Assembly: GCA_021812865.1 (NCBI GenBank)
Contig: JAKAMP010000053.1
Coordinates: 1-10,131, forward strand
Direction of reading: 5' to 3'
Source of the DNA: Bacteroidota bacterium
GTDB taxonomy: Bacteria > Bacteroidota > Bacteroidia > Bacteroidales > JAAYUG01
DNA length: 10,131 nt
The position numbers were made by a program, and so were the translations under genes. Each line of letters begins with the position of its first letter. Within the stretch, counting starts at the first letter, position 1. Shown here piece after piece: positions 1 to 6,894 of the stretch. The notes under the pieces are model-generated. The model saw only the letters and a list, made by a program, of their open reading frames with translations, was not told the DNA's origin and did no database searches.

Positions 1-2766
1 AATATTTATATATTCTCCCTCATCTTCTGGATCATTGGTATGGGCATAAGCACGCACGTGAATGCCCAATCGGCGGGCCGGCAGGTTCAGAATCCGGAGG
101 AAATAAACCAGATCGCATCGGACACCCTGGCGCAGCAGCCTTCCGTAGCCCTGTATTTGGCAAGGCAGGCCTACGATTTATTGAGGAAAAAGAAGAATAC
201 CTCGCAGGAAGAGATGTCCCTTCTGATCATGGGAAAAGCCTATTACCTGATGGGAGAACCCGACAAATCGGTTAAACAGTTGAACCGCTGCATCACTGCG
301 GCCGAAAAATCGGGGAACAGAAAAGCGGAAGCCGGGGCAACTCTTGTGCTGGCTGATATTCAGAAAGACCGGGGCATGTATGGCAAATCGCTGGAGATGC
401 ACCGGCAATGCCTTGAATGGTTTGGTGAAGTTCGCGACAGCTCAGGCATTGCAGAAACCAACAGGAGCCTTGGTTCACTTGAATGGAGAATGGGAAATTT
501 CGAGGCGGCCTACCAGCATTATAGCCAGGCCTTTGCCTATGGATCCCGTATCCGAAACCCGGGATTTACTGCCCAATGCCTGAATGGTATGGGAACGGCT
601 GCAAGAGACCTGGGAAAATTCAAAAAGTCGGAGGAACATTTTGCCCGGGCTAAATCCATTTATCGGCAGATGCACGACAGTCTTCATCTGTCCGGGATCC
701 TGAATCTCGAGGGGAGCCTTTACCAGCGCATGCAACAGTATGAAAAAGCGCAGGTATCATATGATTCTGCCTGCCAGCTGTATTCCGCTACAAATAATCG
801 CAAGGAACTGGCTAAAACTCTCCGCAACGAAGGCGCAGTATATCGCCAGATGAGAATTCCCGATAAGGCATTTTCCTGTTTTCATAAGGCCGCTTCTATC
901 TTTCTTTCCCTGAAAGATTCCTCAGAATATGCCAAAACACTCATCCAGACCGGTATCTCATACCTGCGCGACAGAAACTATGCAGATGCACACCAGTCCT
1001 TTCTCGATGCCCTGCGCGTATGCCTTGTCTCCAGCAGAGTTCCCGAGACAATCGAAGCATACAACAACCTGGGCTTGCTCTTTTACGAAACAGGCAATTA
1101 CCCTGCAGCCATAAACAATCACCAGAAAGCCGTCAAATCAGCTAGGACACTGAATGACAAGGCAAAACTAAGATACTCCCTGGGTCTCCTCGGAAACGAT
1201 TATTTTGAAGCGGGAGATATCGACCAGGCGCTTATGGCGTATACCGAAGGCTATGAGCTGACAAAAGGAAGCAATGACAGCCGTGAAACAGCCCTGGCTG
1301 CCAAAAACCTTGCACGGATTAAAAGCCAGAGAAAATCCTATTCAGGCGCCATTGACCTGCTCAAGCAATCGGTTGACCTGTATACAAAAACAGGCTATCA
1401 TGATGGCATACTCCAGGCAGAAAATGAAATAGCCAATGTGTATCCCCTTATGAAACAACCCGGCACGGCGCTCAGCGTGCTTGATAACGCGATTAAACAG
1501 TCCAGGGAATGGAAAAATGATTATTTTCTTGCATTGTTCGACAGGAAAAGCGCCGACCTGCTTATGGAATCAGGCGTTATGCCACAGGCTGGGAAACGTC
1601 TGGAGGAATCTCTTGAGCTTGGAATGAAACTTAAAAATCCTGAGATCATTGCCCTGGCATACCAGTCCCTGTCTGAATACTATCAAAAAGCCGGCAATCC
1701 TGCACTGGCGCTGGCTTACTTCCGGAAATACAGTGATGAGAGGGATAGCATAGACAGCCGGAAACAGGTTGAAAAACTGGCCATGGACCAGCTCAATTTC
1801 GACCTCGGGCAGAAAAACGCAGCTATAGAAAAGATGGAACAGCAGGTACAGGCGTTGGAAAATGAAAAAATGATCAGGGATCTTTCCTTGCGCCAGCAGA
1901 AGCTGTTCAGGAATTTCGCCATTGTGGCCGCCCTCTTCCTGCTGATCCTGGCCTTATTGCTCTATAACCGTTATGCTCTTAAGAAAAAGAAAGAAAAGCA
2001 ACTGGAAGAGCATTTGCAGACAATCGACAGGATGAACCAGCGGCTAAGGGCATCTGAACTGGAATTGAAAGCGCTCAATGCTTCCAAGGATAAGTTTTTT
2101 TCCATTATCGCACACGATATAAAAAATCCGTTAACGGGCCTCATGGGGTTCAGCGAACATATCAGGAGAAATTACAAAGAAATGAATCCTGATGAACTGC
2201 TGGATGTGGCGGAGATCATGTACACAGCCTCGCGTAACCTGTATTCTCTCCTGGAGAACCTTCTTACCTGGTCGCGTCTGCAAACCGGGAGAATGCCCCA
2301 TGAACCGGAAAATTTTGATCTTACTGAACTTATCGAGCAGATCATATCGCTTCAGCAGGCAAACGCCCTGCAGAAAGGAATATCCGTGAGTATGGAAGGT
2401 GAGAAAACCAGGGTATATGCCGATAGGAATATGATTCACCTGGTGCTGAGAAATCTACTTTCGAATGCCATCAAATTTACCCCTTCCGGAGGGAACATCC
2501 GTATTTCATCGCTAATCTCAGGGAATAGGGTTGAAGTGAAGGTATCTGATAATGGCCTGGGCATGAGCGAGGACGAGCAACAACAATTGTTCAGGGTTGA
2601 CGGCTATTTCACTACACGTGGTACAGCAAATGAAGAGGGAACAGGGCTTGGATTGCTTCTATGCAAGGAATGTGTTGAAAAAAACGGGGGAACCATTAAG
2701 GTCAATAGCAAAGAAGGGGAAGGCAGTACCTTTGTATTCACGGTTCCCCGGGTTACGGGGAGTTGA
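1..2766 (+). CDS. TPR-repeat sensor histidine kinase (5' partial)
   Basis: The reading frame is open to base 1, and the codons before the first in-window ATG (position 40) encode a hydrophobic stretch ending in VNA-QS. That looks like a signal peptide, so the real start is upstream and the gene is truncated by the window. Numbering from the ATG at 40: TPR-like helical repeats fill about residues 20-560, a coiled coil about 575-620, one membrane segment about 625-646, and a second coiled coil about 650-685. The kinase core follows: HisKA H-box (IIAHDIKNP, phospho-acceptor His692), N-box (N805-N809), G1 box (DNGLGM, 837-842) and G2 box (GTGLG, 867-871). All are intact, so the kinase should be active. 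Inferred topology: TPR sensor in the periplasm, kinase in the cytoplasm, autophosphorylating and passing phosphate to a response regulator. It has no receiver or DNA-binding domain, and no response regulator lies in the window, so partner and signal are unknown. It ends 60 bp before xseB. Confidence 0.93.
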   Translation, partial: NIYIFSLIFWIIGMGISTHVNAQSAGRQVQNPEEINQIASDTLAQQPSVALYLARQAYDLLRKKKNTSQEEMSLLIMGKAYYLMGEPDKSVKQLNRCITAAEKSGNRKAEAGATLVLADIQKDRGMYGKSLEMHRQCLEWFGEVRDSSGIAETNRSLGSLEWRMGNFEAAYQHYSQAFAYGSRIRNPGFTAQCLNGMGTAARDLGKFKKSEEHFARAKSIYRQMHDSLHLSGILNLEGSLYQRMQQYEKAQVSYDSACQLYSATNNRKELAKTLRNEGAVYRQMRIPDKAFSCFHKAASIFLSLKDSSEYAKTLIQTGISYLRDRNYADAHQSFLDALRVCLVSSRVPETIEAYNNLGLLFYETGNYPAAINNHQKAVKSARTLNDKAKLRYSLGLLGNDYFEAGDIDQALMAYTEGYELTKGSNDSRETALAAKNLARIKSQRKSYSGAIDLLKQSVDLYTKTGYHDGILQAENEIANVYPLMKQPGTALSVLDNAIKQSREWKNDYFLALFDRKSADLLMESGVMPQAGKRLEESLELGMKLKNPEIIALAYQSLSEYYQKAGNPALALAYFRKYSDERDSIDSRKQVEKLAMDQLNFDLGQKNAAIEKMEQQVQALENEKMIRDLSLRQQKLFRNFAIVAALFLLILALLLYNRYALKKKKEKQLEEHLQTIDRMNQRLRASELELKALNASKDKFFSIIAHDIKNPLTGLMGFSEHIRRNYKEMNPDELLDVAEIMYTASRNLYSLLENLLTWSRLQTGRMPHEPENFDLTELIEQIISLQQANALQKGISVSMEGEKTRVYADRNMIHLVLRNLLSNAIKFTPSGGNIRISSLISGNRVEVKVSDNGLGMSEDEQQQLFRVDGYFTTRGTANEEGTGLGLLLCKECVEKNGGTIKVNSKEGEGSTFVFTVPRVTGS

Positions 2767-2792
2767 TTTTCGTCAAATTCGGCTTATCTTTG
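2763..2792 (+). promoter_or_regulatory. Bacteroidota-type promoter for xseB
   Basis: A perfect TAnnTTTG -7 box (TATCTTTG, 2785-2792) follows a TTG -33 element (2763-2765) after a 19-bp spacer, which fits the Bacteroidota housekeeping promoter. The -33 element overlaps the stop codon of the upstream kinase gene. Transcription would begin near 2797, giving a leader of about 30 nt before the xseB ATG. Read-through from the kinase gene is also possible, as no terminator separates the two. Confidence 0.6.
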
Positions 2793-2826
2793 AGCAAGTA
2801 ACCATGCATTTCTATAAACCTCCACT

Positions 2827-3030
2827 ATGGCCAAACAACAAATTACCTATAACGATGCCATTGCAGAGATAGAGGATATCATCGCGAGGATCGAAAATGA
2901 AGAACTGGATGTAGACGATATGGCCCAGAAAGTGAAAAGGGTATCGTTCCTTCTTAACCTGTGCAGGGAAAAACTGAAGACCACCGAAGCGGAAGTGGAA
3001 AAGATACTGAAGGAGATGGAACCCGAATAA
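2827..3030 (+). CDS. xseB: Exodeoxyribonuclease VII small subunit
   Basis: This 67-residue protein matches the XseB family in length and pattern. It starts with the typical YNDAIAEIEDIIARIE segment (residues 8-23), followed by a second amphipathic helix containing the LxxCREKLKxTEAEVEKIL pattern (about 46-62), and is acidic and fully helical. XseB subunits bind the large subunit XseA in the cytoplasm to form exonuclease VII, which degrades single-stranded DNA into oligonucleotides in repair. xseA is not in this window: the kinase gene lies upstream and a convergent gene lies 4 bp downstream, so the two subunits are probably encoded apart, unless xseA lies beyond the left edge before the kinase gene. 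The ATG at 2827 is the natural start given the family length and the promoter just upstream. Identification is confident from the family pattern. Confidence 0.93.
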   Translation: MAKQQITYNDAIAEIEDIIARIENEELDVDDMAQKVKRVSFLLNLCREKLKTTEAEVEKILKEMEPE

Positions 3031-3034
3031 AAGT

Positions 3035-3943
3035 TTATTTGCAGGGACCGCTAATCTCTTTCATGGAAATATTCATATCCAACGCCATTTCTGAGAAATA
3101 CCGGAGTACGTTATTGATAGTAAGGGCATAACCCGTACGAAAATCGGCCGATTTGTAGAATTCTTTGGCCATATGTTTGATCTGGTTCTGGCTGGCAATC
3201 AGAACCTGTATAGGATCAATATCCTGGATATTGATCTTTCCCTCGCCTTCTTTCAACATTTTCAGGTTATCATTGATGATCTTCATCAGGTTGACATAGG
3301 CTTTGTTCAGCAATTCCAGCCGGTGTCCAAGGATGCCGATCACTTTTCCCGATTCAATATTGATTAGCGGTGCGCCCGAAAAACCATACCGCAGGGTTGA
3401 ATCCACCTCGATATACTTTCTGCCGCTTTCATGAAAAATAGCAGAAATCAATCCGCTTTTGATGCTAAGATTCTGGTGTTCAAACTGGAAGCCCAGCATA
3501 ACCGTCTGCTGTCCAATCTCATATTTTGCAGAATTGCATAAACTCAGGGAAGGAACCGAAGCAAATTCTTTATAGTCACCCCTGATCACCGAGAAACCGG
3601 TAGGCTCTTCAAAGGAAGCATTCAGGATACTGTCCCTGAATGCCTGGAATGGCAATACAATCCTGCTTGTTGGCGTCTGACCATCCACCCCGGTAAAGAA
3701 AATTTCCACCTCCGAAAATTCATGGGTTTTGTATGAATAGTCATCGGAAATAATATATGGCCCAACCTTGAATCCGGTGGCTGTAACAGATTTGATACCC
3801 GACTTGTTGATGAAATTAATACAACAGACAGAAGCATAACAATCGTTCCAGGTTTTTTTATACATCGCAGTTAGGTTTTTGCAGGCAGAATAGCAAGGCG
3901 TTAGTTTCAAAAAACGAAAATAGGCAGTTTTTTGATTTGACAT
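3035..3943 (-). CDS. Trypsin-fold (S1-like) protein, probably a degenerate protease
   Basis: The 302-residue product resembles HtrA/trypsin-type serine proteases. TATGFKVGPYII (55-65) matches the strand pair before the catalytic His, SGLISAI (163-169) matches the usual GxVSA segment, and DSTLRYGFSGAPLIN (181-195) matches the serine loop, with Ser189 as nucleophile. The position expected for the catalytic His reads ISDDYS (Tyr69), and the DLAxL segment that carries the Asp reads GFSVI (Gly116). The triad therefore looks lost except for Ser, suggesting a binding protein or a very divergent enzyme. No signal peptide or transmembrane segment is evident, so a cytoplasmic location is inferred. Residues 210-302 form a mainly helical tail, not a recognisable PDZ domain. 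Cysteines are frequent near the N-terminus (17, 21, 40, 41). An alternative start is Met27 (codon 3863-3865), just before the conserved fold begins; residues 1-26 may be untranslated. It is convergent with xseB and monocistronic. Confidence 0.72.
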   Translation of the reverse strand: MSNQKTAYFRFLKLTPCYSACKNLTAMYKKTWNDCYASVCCINFINKSGIKSVTATGFKVGPYIISDDYSYKTHEFSEVEIFFTGVDGQTPTSRIVLPFQAFRDSILNASFEEPTGFSVIRGDYKEFASVPSLSLCNSAKYEIGQQTVMLGFQFEHQNLSIKSGLISAIFHESGRKYIEVDSTLRYGFSGAPLINIESGKVIGILGHRLELLNKAYVNLMKIINDNLKMLKEGEGKINIQDIDPIQVLIASQNQIKHMAKEFYKSADFRTGYALTINNVLRYFSEMALDMNISMKEISGPCK

Positions 3944-3966
3944 GTCTTTATACGAAAAATATCTTC

Positions 3967-3984
3967 ACAGGATTTCTTTCCTGT
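3967..3984. repeat. Inverted repeat in the leader of the trypsin-fold gene
   Basis: A perfect inverted repeat, ACAGGA-6 nt-TCCTGT, lies 23 bp upstream of the start codon at 3943 and downstream of the predicted promoter. It could be a protein-binding operator or a small RNA hairpin in the leader. The arms are short enough that chance is a real possibility. Confidence 0.3.
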
Positions 3985-4038
3985 TTGCCTATGCCGCTAC
4001 GCAACCATCCCGATTGTGTATTCTATATCAGCAATTTA

Positions 4039-4046
4039 CAAAGGTA
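4039..4046 (-). promoter_or_regulatory. -7 box of the trypsin-fold gene promoter
   Basis: A perfect TAnnTTTG (TACCTTTG on the minus strand) lies about 95 bp upstream of the start at 3943, in the only non-coding gap before this gene and just past the upstream gene's terminator. No TTG -33 element is visible at the expected spacing, so support rests on the -7 box and its position. Transcription would start near 4034, leaving a leader of about 90 nt. Confidence 0.4.
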
Positions 4047-4050
4047 TATG

Positions 4051-4093
4051 AAAAATAAAAACTGCATTCCCGGTATAATTCCGCGAATGCAGT
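4051..4093 (-). terminator. Intrinsic terminator of the TonB-dependent receptor gene
   Basis: Arms ACTGCATTC (4061-4069) and GAATGCAGT (4085-4093) pair perfectly over 9 bp. After a C-C mismatch, 3 more pairs (CGG/CCG) close a 7-nt loop. Read on the minus strand, the stem begins 22 bp after the receptor stop codon and is followed by TTTTATTTTT, as expected for a Rho-independent terminator. It separates the receptor from the trypsin-fold gene. Confidence 0.85.
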
Positions 4094-4115
4094 GAAGTAT
4101 TATCCAACAATTAGT

Positions 4116-6632
4116 TCAGAAGCTAAGCTGGATGCCGAACAGAAAATTTATACCTGCCTGGGGAAAGTATCCATCAATGGATTGGTACTTCCCTTCATAA
4201 TAAAACCTATAAACCCAGGCATTAGAAGAGTACATGGCATTGAACAGGTTATTCACCATAAGTTCCAGCTTCACCTGTTTGATCCATTTCATGGGGAATG
4301 AGTAGTTCATCAAAAGGTTGTTAACAAAATATGCGTCAAGCATTCTGTCTGATGATGATGTATTGTCGATATACTGTTTCCCCACGTATTTTGATTGTAT
4401 GCTTGCAGAAAATCCTTTGAAGGGGGAATATTCCAGTTGTCCCCCCGCCAGGAATGCCGGAGAGAAGGAAAGATCGGTAAGTCCGATGTAATTGGCCAGC
4501 TGGGGAGACTGATTGACAGGGTCGTTCCAGTAATCCCAATTATCAACATATTCCGTAAAGTGCAGAATTTTGTTTCGGCTTAATGCGGCATTGGCGTTGA
4601 GTCGCAGACCTGGAAGGATGTTCCATTCCGCCAACATTTCAATTCCGGCACGGTAGCTTTCTTTTGCATTGGTCATCACCGGGTCGCCCACGTCGTTTAT
4701 TTCGCCGGTAAGCACCAGCTGGTTATGGTAATACATATAATAGAAATCGATTCCCAGCCTGAAATTTGGCATGGACAACTGGTAGCTCAACTCTGCATTC
4801 TGTAGTTGCTCGTCCACCGGCGCGGGTTTATTGGGATCTTCGTCCACATAATTACTACGTGAAGGCTCCCGGTGACCAACTCCCCAGGTCAGGCCCAGGC
4901 TCTGCCGCTCACTTAAGGCATACTGAATACCCAACTTGGGGTTGAAAAAGTCAAAAAGATGAGTCTGGGTGATATTCCTAAGCTTATCGTCAATACCGTT
5001 CAGGGTATAATAGATATGGCGGTACTGCAAGTCGGCATAAATGCTCAGGTTATCGGTCAAATGCGTGGTATTTCGCAGAAAAATATTGAAATCATTCTTT
5101 TCAGCCTTTGAGCGGTACCATTCGTAATTCATGGGAACGCTTCCTGCCACCCTGTTCCAAATGATATAGCCAAAGTGATGACCGTCATACCTGTTCAAGG
5201 CCGTACCCAGCGACCAGTCGGATTTCCCTTTCGAATAATTCACCGATCCTACTATGCCGTAAAAGCCATTGTCGAGCCATTTCTGCCGGATAAGATCAGT
5301 TTTCTGAATCACGCCGTTTTCATAATATCCCACCGGAAGGCCCAATACATAGTGTATGACAGAATCGCTTCCTATGAAAAGATCGGGAAGCCCGTAATCG
5401 GCAAAGGACTGACTCTTTTCATATTCCTCGTAATACCCTTTGCCCCGGGTATAGTGCAAGGCGGCTGAAAAAGAGAGATGATCGCCTGAAGTGTGTGAAA
5501 GCAGCAACTGGTAGTAATCCTGCTTATAATTATCGGTCTGGTTGCTGTAGGTGTACATATTGTACTTGCGTGGATTGGAATTGAACAGGTTTGCCGAATC
5601 CTGCGCATCCAGTCCGTTAGCCATGATGTACGTTTCCATCCCGGCCACATCGTTATTAAGTTTGGCCTTGGGCACTCCGTTCCATGCCTGGTAAGTTCTT
5701 TCCTTGCCCGAAAAAGTGACAAATTTCACAATGGTATGGGCAGCATAATAGCCACCCGAGAGGTAATACGATTTGAGGTCGGAGAAGGCCCTGTCGATAA
5801 AGCCATCGGAAGTAATGGTCGACAGCCGGCCGTCGAAAGCGAAATGGTTGTTGATCAGTCCGGTACCGAACCGCACATTGTTCTTCCAGGTGTTGAATGA
5901 GCCTGCGGAGGAGTTTATTTCCGTATAGGGCTGCTCATTGAGCGACAAGGTTTGCAGGTTGAGTGAAGCGCCAAAAGCAGCCGCGCCGTTGGCAGAGGTT
6001 CCTACCCCGCGTTGTAACTGTGCGTTCTCGATCGATCCGGCAAAATCGGGCAGATCGACCCACCACACACCGTGCGATTCGGCATCGTTAAGGGGAACGC
6101 CATTCACCATCACATTGATACGGGTGAGATCGGAACCCCGCACGCGGAATGAGGAATAGCCAATTCCGGTACCGGCATCGGATGTGGTAACCAGCGATGG
6201 AGAAAGACTGAGCAGCGTAGGCATATCCTGCCCCAGGTCGCTTTTCTCCAATTCTTCCCGGCTGATGTTAGTATAACTCACCGGCGTGTTTTTGCCTGCC
6301 CTCCAGGCTTTCACCAGCACCTCATCGCCAAGATAAACGGCCGGTTGAAGACTGAAACTCTGCTTCACATCCTTGTCAAGCACAACCTTTGTTTCTACCG
6401 TCTTATACCCAATAAAACTGATCTTCACCTGGTATGTACCCGCTTTCAGGCCGCGGATCAAAAAAGCTCCGTCATTTCCCGTGACTGCGCCACGGAATGT
6501 CTGAAGGATCGACACATTGGCGCCTGCCAAAGGTTCATTGCCTTCGCCCGTAATCACTCCCGAAAAGGAGAACTGCGACCATAAGCTGCCATGAACCAAT
6601 GCAAACGCAAAGATTAACATCATGCGTTTCAT
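4116..6632 (-). CDS. TonB-dependent outer-membrane receptor, probable thiamin transporter
   Basis: This 838-residue protein has the full layout of a Bacteroidota TonB-dependent receptor. It has a signal peptide (about 1-19, cleavage near LWS-Q), then a carboxypeptidase-regulatory-like β domain (about 22-100, with GAVTGNDGAFLIRGL). A DEVLV segment (103-107) is the likely TonB box. The plug domain spans about 115-230 and includes FRVRGSD and the VNGVPLNDAESHGVWW region (176-191). A 22-strand-type β-barrel rich in Tyr, Asn and Ser runs to the C-terminus, which ends in the usual aromatic residue (LSF). Such receptors import scarce nutrients across the outer membrane using energy from TonB-ExbBD. 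The substrate is inferred from the TPP riboswitch in its leader: TPP-controlled TonB receptors in Bacteroides are thiamin transporters. No SusD partner, inner-membrane PnuT transporter or thiamin pyrophosphokinase is adjacent, and the gene has its own terminator, so it stands alone. Thiamin or a precursor is the likely cargo. Confidence 0.92.
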   Translation of the reverse strand: MKRMMLIFAFALVHGSLWSQFSFSGVITGEGNEPLAGANVSILQTFRGAVTGNDGAFLIRGLKAGTYQVKISFIGYKTVETKVVLDKDVKQSFSLQPAVYLGDEVLVKAWRAGKNTPVSYTNISREELEKSDLGQDMPTLLSLSPSLVTTSDAGTGIGYSSFRVRGSDLTRINVMVNGVPLNDAESHGVWWVDLPDFAGSIENAQLQRGVGTSANGAAAFGASLNLQTLSLNEQPYTEINSSAGSFNTWKNNVRFGTGLINNHFAFDGRLSTITSDGFIDRAFSDLKSYYLSGGYYAAHTIVKFVTFSGKERTYQAWNGVPKAKLNNDVAGMETYIMANGLDAQDSANLFNSNPRKYNMYTYSNQTDNYKQDYYQLLLSHTSGDHLSFSAALHYTRGKGYYEEYEKSQSFADYGLPDLFIGSDSVIHYVLGLPVGYYENGVIQKTDLIRQKWLDNGFYGIVGSVNYSKGKSDWSLGTALNRYDGHHFGYIIWNRVAGSVPMNYEWYRSKAEKNDFNIFLRNTTHLTDNLSIYADLQYRHIYYTLNGIDDKLRNITQTHLFDFFNPKLGIQYALSERQSLGLTWGVGHREPSRSNYVDEDPNKPAPVDEQLQNAELSYQLSMPNFRLGIDFYYMYYHNQLVLTGEINDVGDPVMTNAKESYRAGIEMLAEWNILPGLRLNANAALSRNKILHFTEYVDNWDYWNDPVNQSPQLANYIGLTDLSFSPAFLAGGQLEYSPFKGFSASIQSKYVGKQYIDNTSSSDRMLDAYFVNNLLMNYSFPMKWIKQVKLELMVNNLFNAMYSSNAWVYRFYYEGKYQSIDGYFPQAGINFLFGIQLSF

Positions 6633-6653
6633 GTTCGTTTTTTTAAGTTCAAC

Positions 6654-6690
6654 AAAAAAGGCAGCAATGAAAAACAGGTATCATTGCCTC
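6654..6690 (-). terminator. Terminator-like hairpin between TPP aptamer and receptor start
   Basis: On the minus strand, GCAATGA (6687 to 6681) and TCATTGC (6670 to 6664) form a perfect 7-bp stem with a 10-nt loop. A G-U pair, a mismatch and two G-C pairs can extend it, and six T follow directly (6659 to 6654). The hairpin lies between the aptamer and the ATG at 6632, so it is a candidate expression platform acting by early transcription termination. Its 5' arm overlaps sequence that can also pair with the 5' end of the aptamer. Confidence 0.6.
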
Positions 6691-6782
6691 CAACTCCCTA
6701 CGCCGGCATTACCCGGGTCAGGTTCTAAGGGTATGATCTCAGCCCGATTTTTTAGGGCACCCCCTTAGAGATAATGAGGCAA
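6684..6782 (-). promoter_or_regulatory. TPP riboswitch (THI-box)
   Basis: The minus strand carries all conserved blocks of the thiamin pyrophosphate aptamer in order: GGGGGTGCC (6764-6756), CTGAGA (6742-6737), ACCCTTAGAACCTGA (6732-6718) and GGGTAATGCCGGCGTAGGGA (6714-6695). P3 is closed by GCCC/GGGC and P5 by CCGG/CCGG. CTGAGA is the loop that binds the pyrimidine ring of the ligand, and the GCG region contributes to pyrophosphate binding. The element precedes the receptor gene by about 50 nt and should lower its expression when TPP is plentiful. Boundaries are approximate: an outer 7-bp P1 extension (6684-6690 with 6776-6782) is possible at DNA level but may not be fully transcribed, because the promoter -7 box overlaps it. 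Confidence 0.96.
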
Positions 6783-6787
6783 AGATA
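6780..6787 (-). promoter_or_regulatory. -7 box of the riboswitch/receptor promoter
   Basis: TATCTTTG on the minus strand is a perfect TAnnTTTG box immediately before the TPP aptamer. The predicted transcript would start near 6773-6777, only a few bases upstream of the conserved aptamer core. No TTG -33 element is seen at the usual spacing. The box is identical to that of xseB. Confidence 0.5.
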
Positions 6788-6833
6788 GAAAAATATTTGA
6801 TTTTCTTACCGGGTACCTGTCAGAATAACCCCT

Positions 6834-6875
6834 TCAAAAAAATAAGGTCTGCTGCTTGCTGCAACAGACCTTATT
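6834..6875 (-). terminator. Intrinsic terminator of the thioredoxin gene
   Basis: AATAAGGTCTG (6841-6851) and CAGACCTTATT (6865-6875) pair perfectly over 11 bp. After a mismatch, TGC/GCA (6853-6855 with 6861-6863) closes a 5-nt loop. On the minus strand the stem begins 19 bp after the thioredoxin stop codon and runs into a T-rich tract. It insulates the thioredoxin gene from the riboswitch-controlled receptor. Confidence 0.87.
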
Positions 6876-6894
6876 CCTTGGCTGAACCGGAGAA

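Noticed and set aside
2597..2872. A 91-codon plus-strand open frame spanning the end of the kinase gene and the start of xseB
   Set aside because: It is out of frame with the kinase G2 box and with xseB, both clearly real, and its translation resembles no family.
3026..3039. AATAAA-AG-TTTATT palindrome covering both stop codons of xseB and the trypsin-fold gene, considered as a bidirectional terminator
   Set aside because: It is all A-T apart from the centre, with a loop too small for a stable hairpin; it arises simply from two facing TAA stops.
5372..5722. A 116-codon minus-strand frame inside the receptor gene
   Set aside because: It is a different reading frame of the same strand within β-barrel coding sequence, with no family signal.
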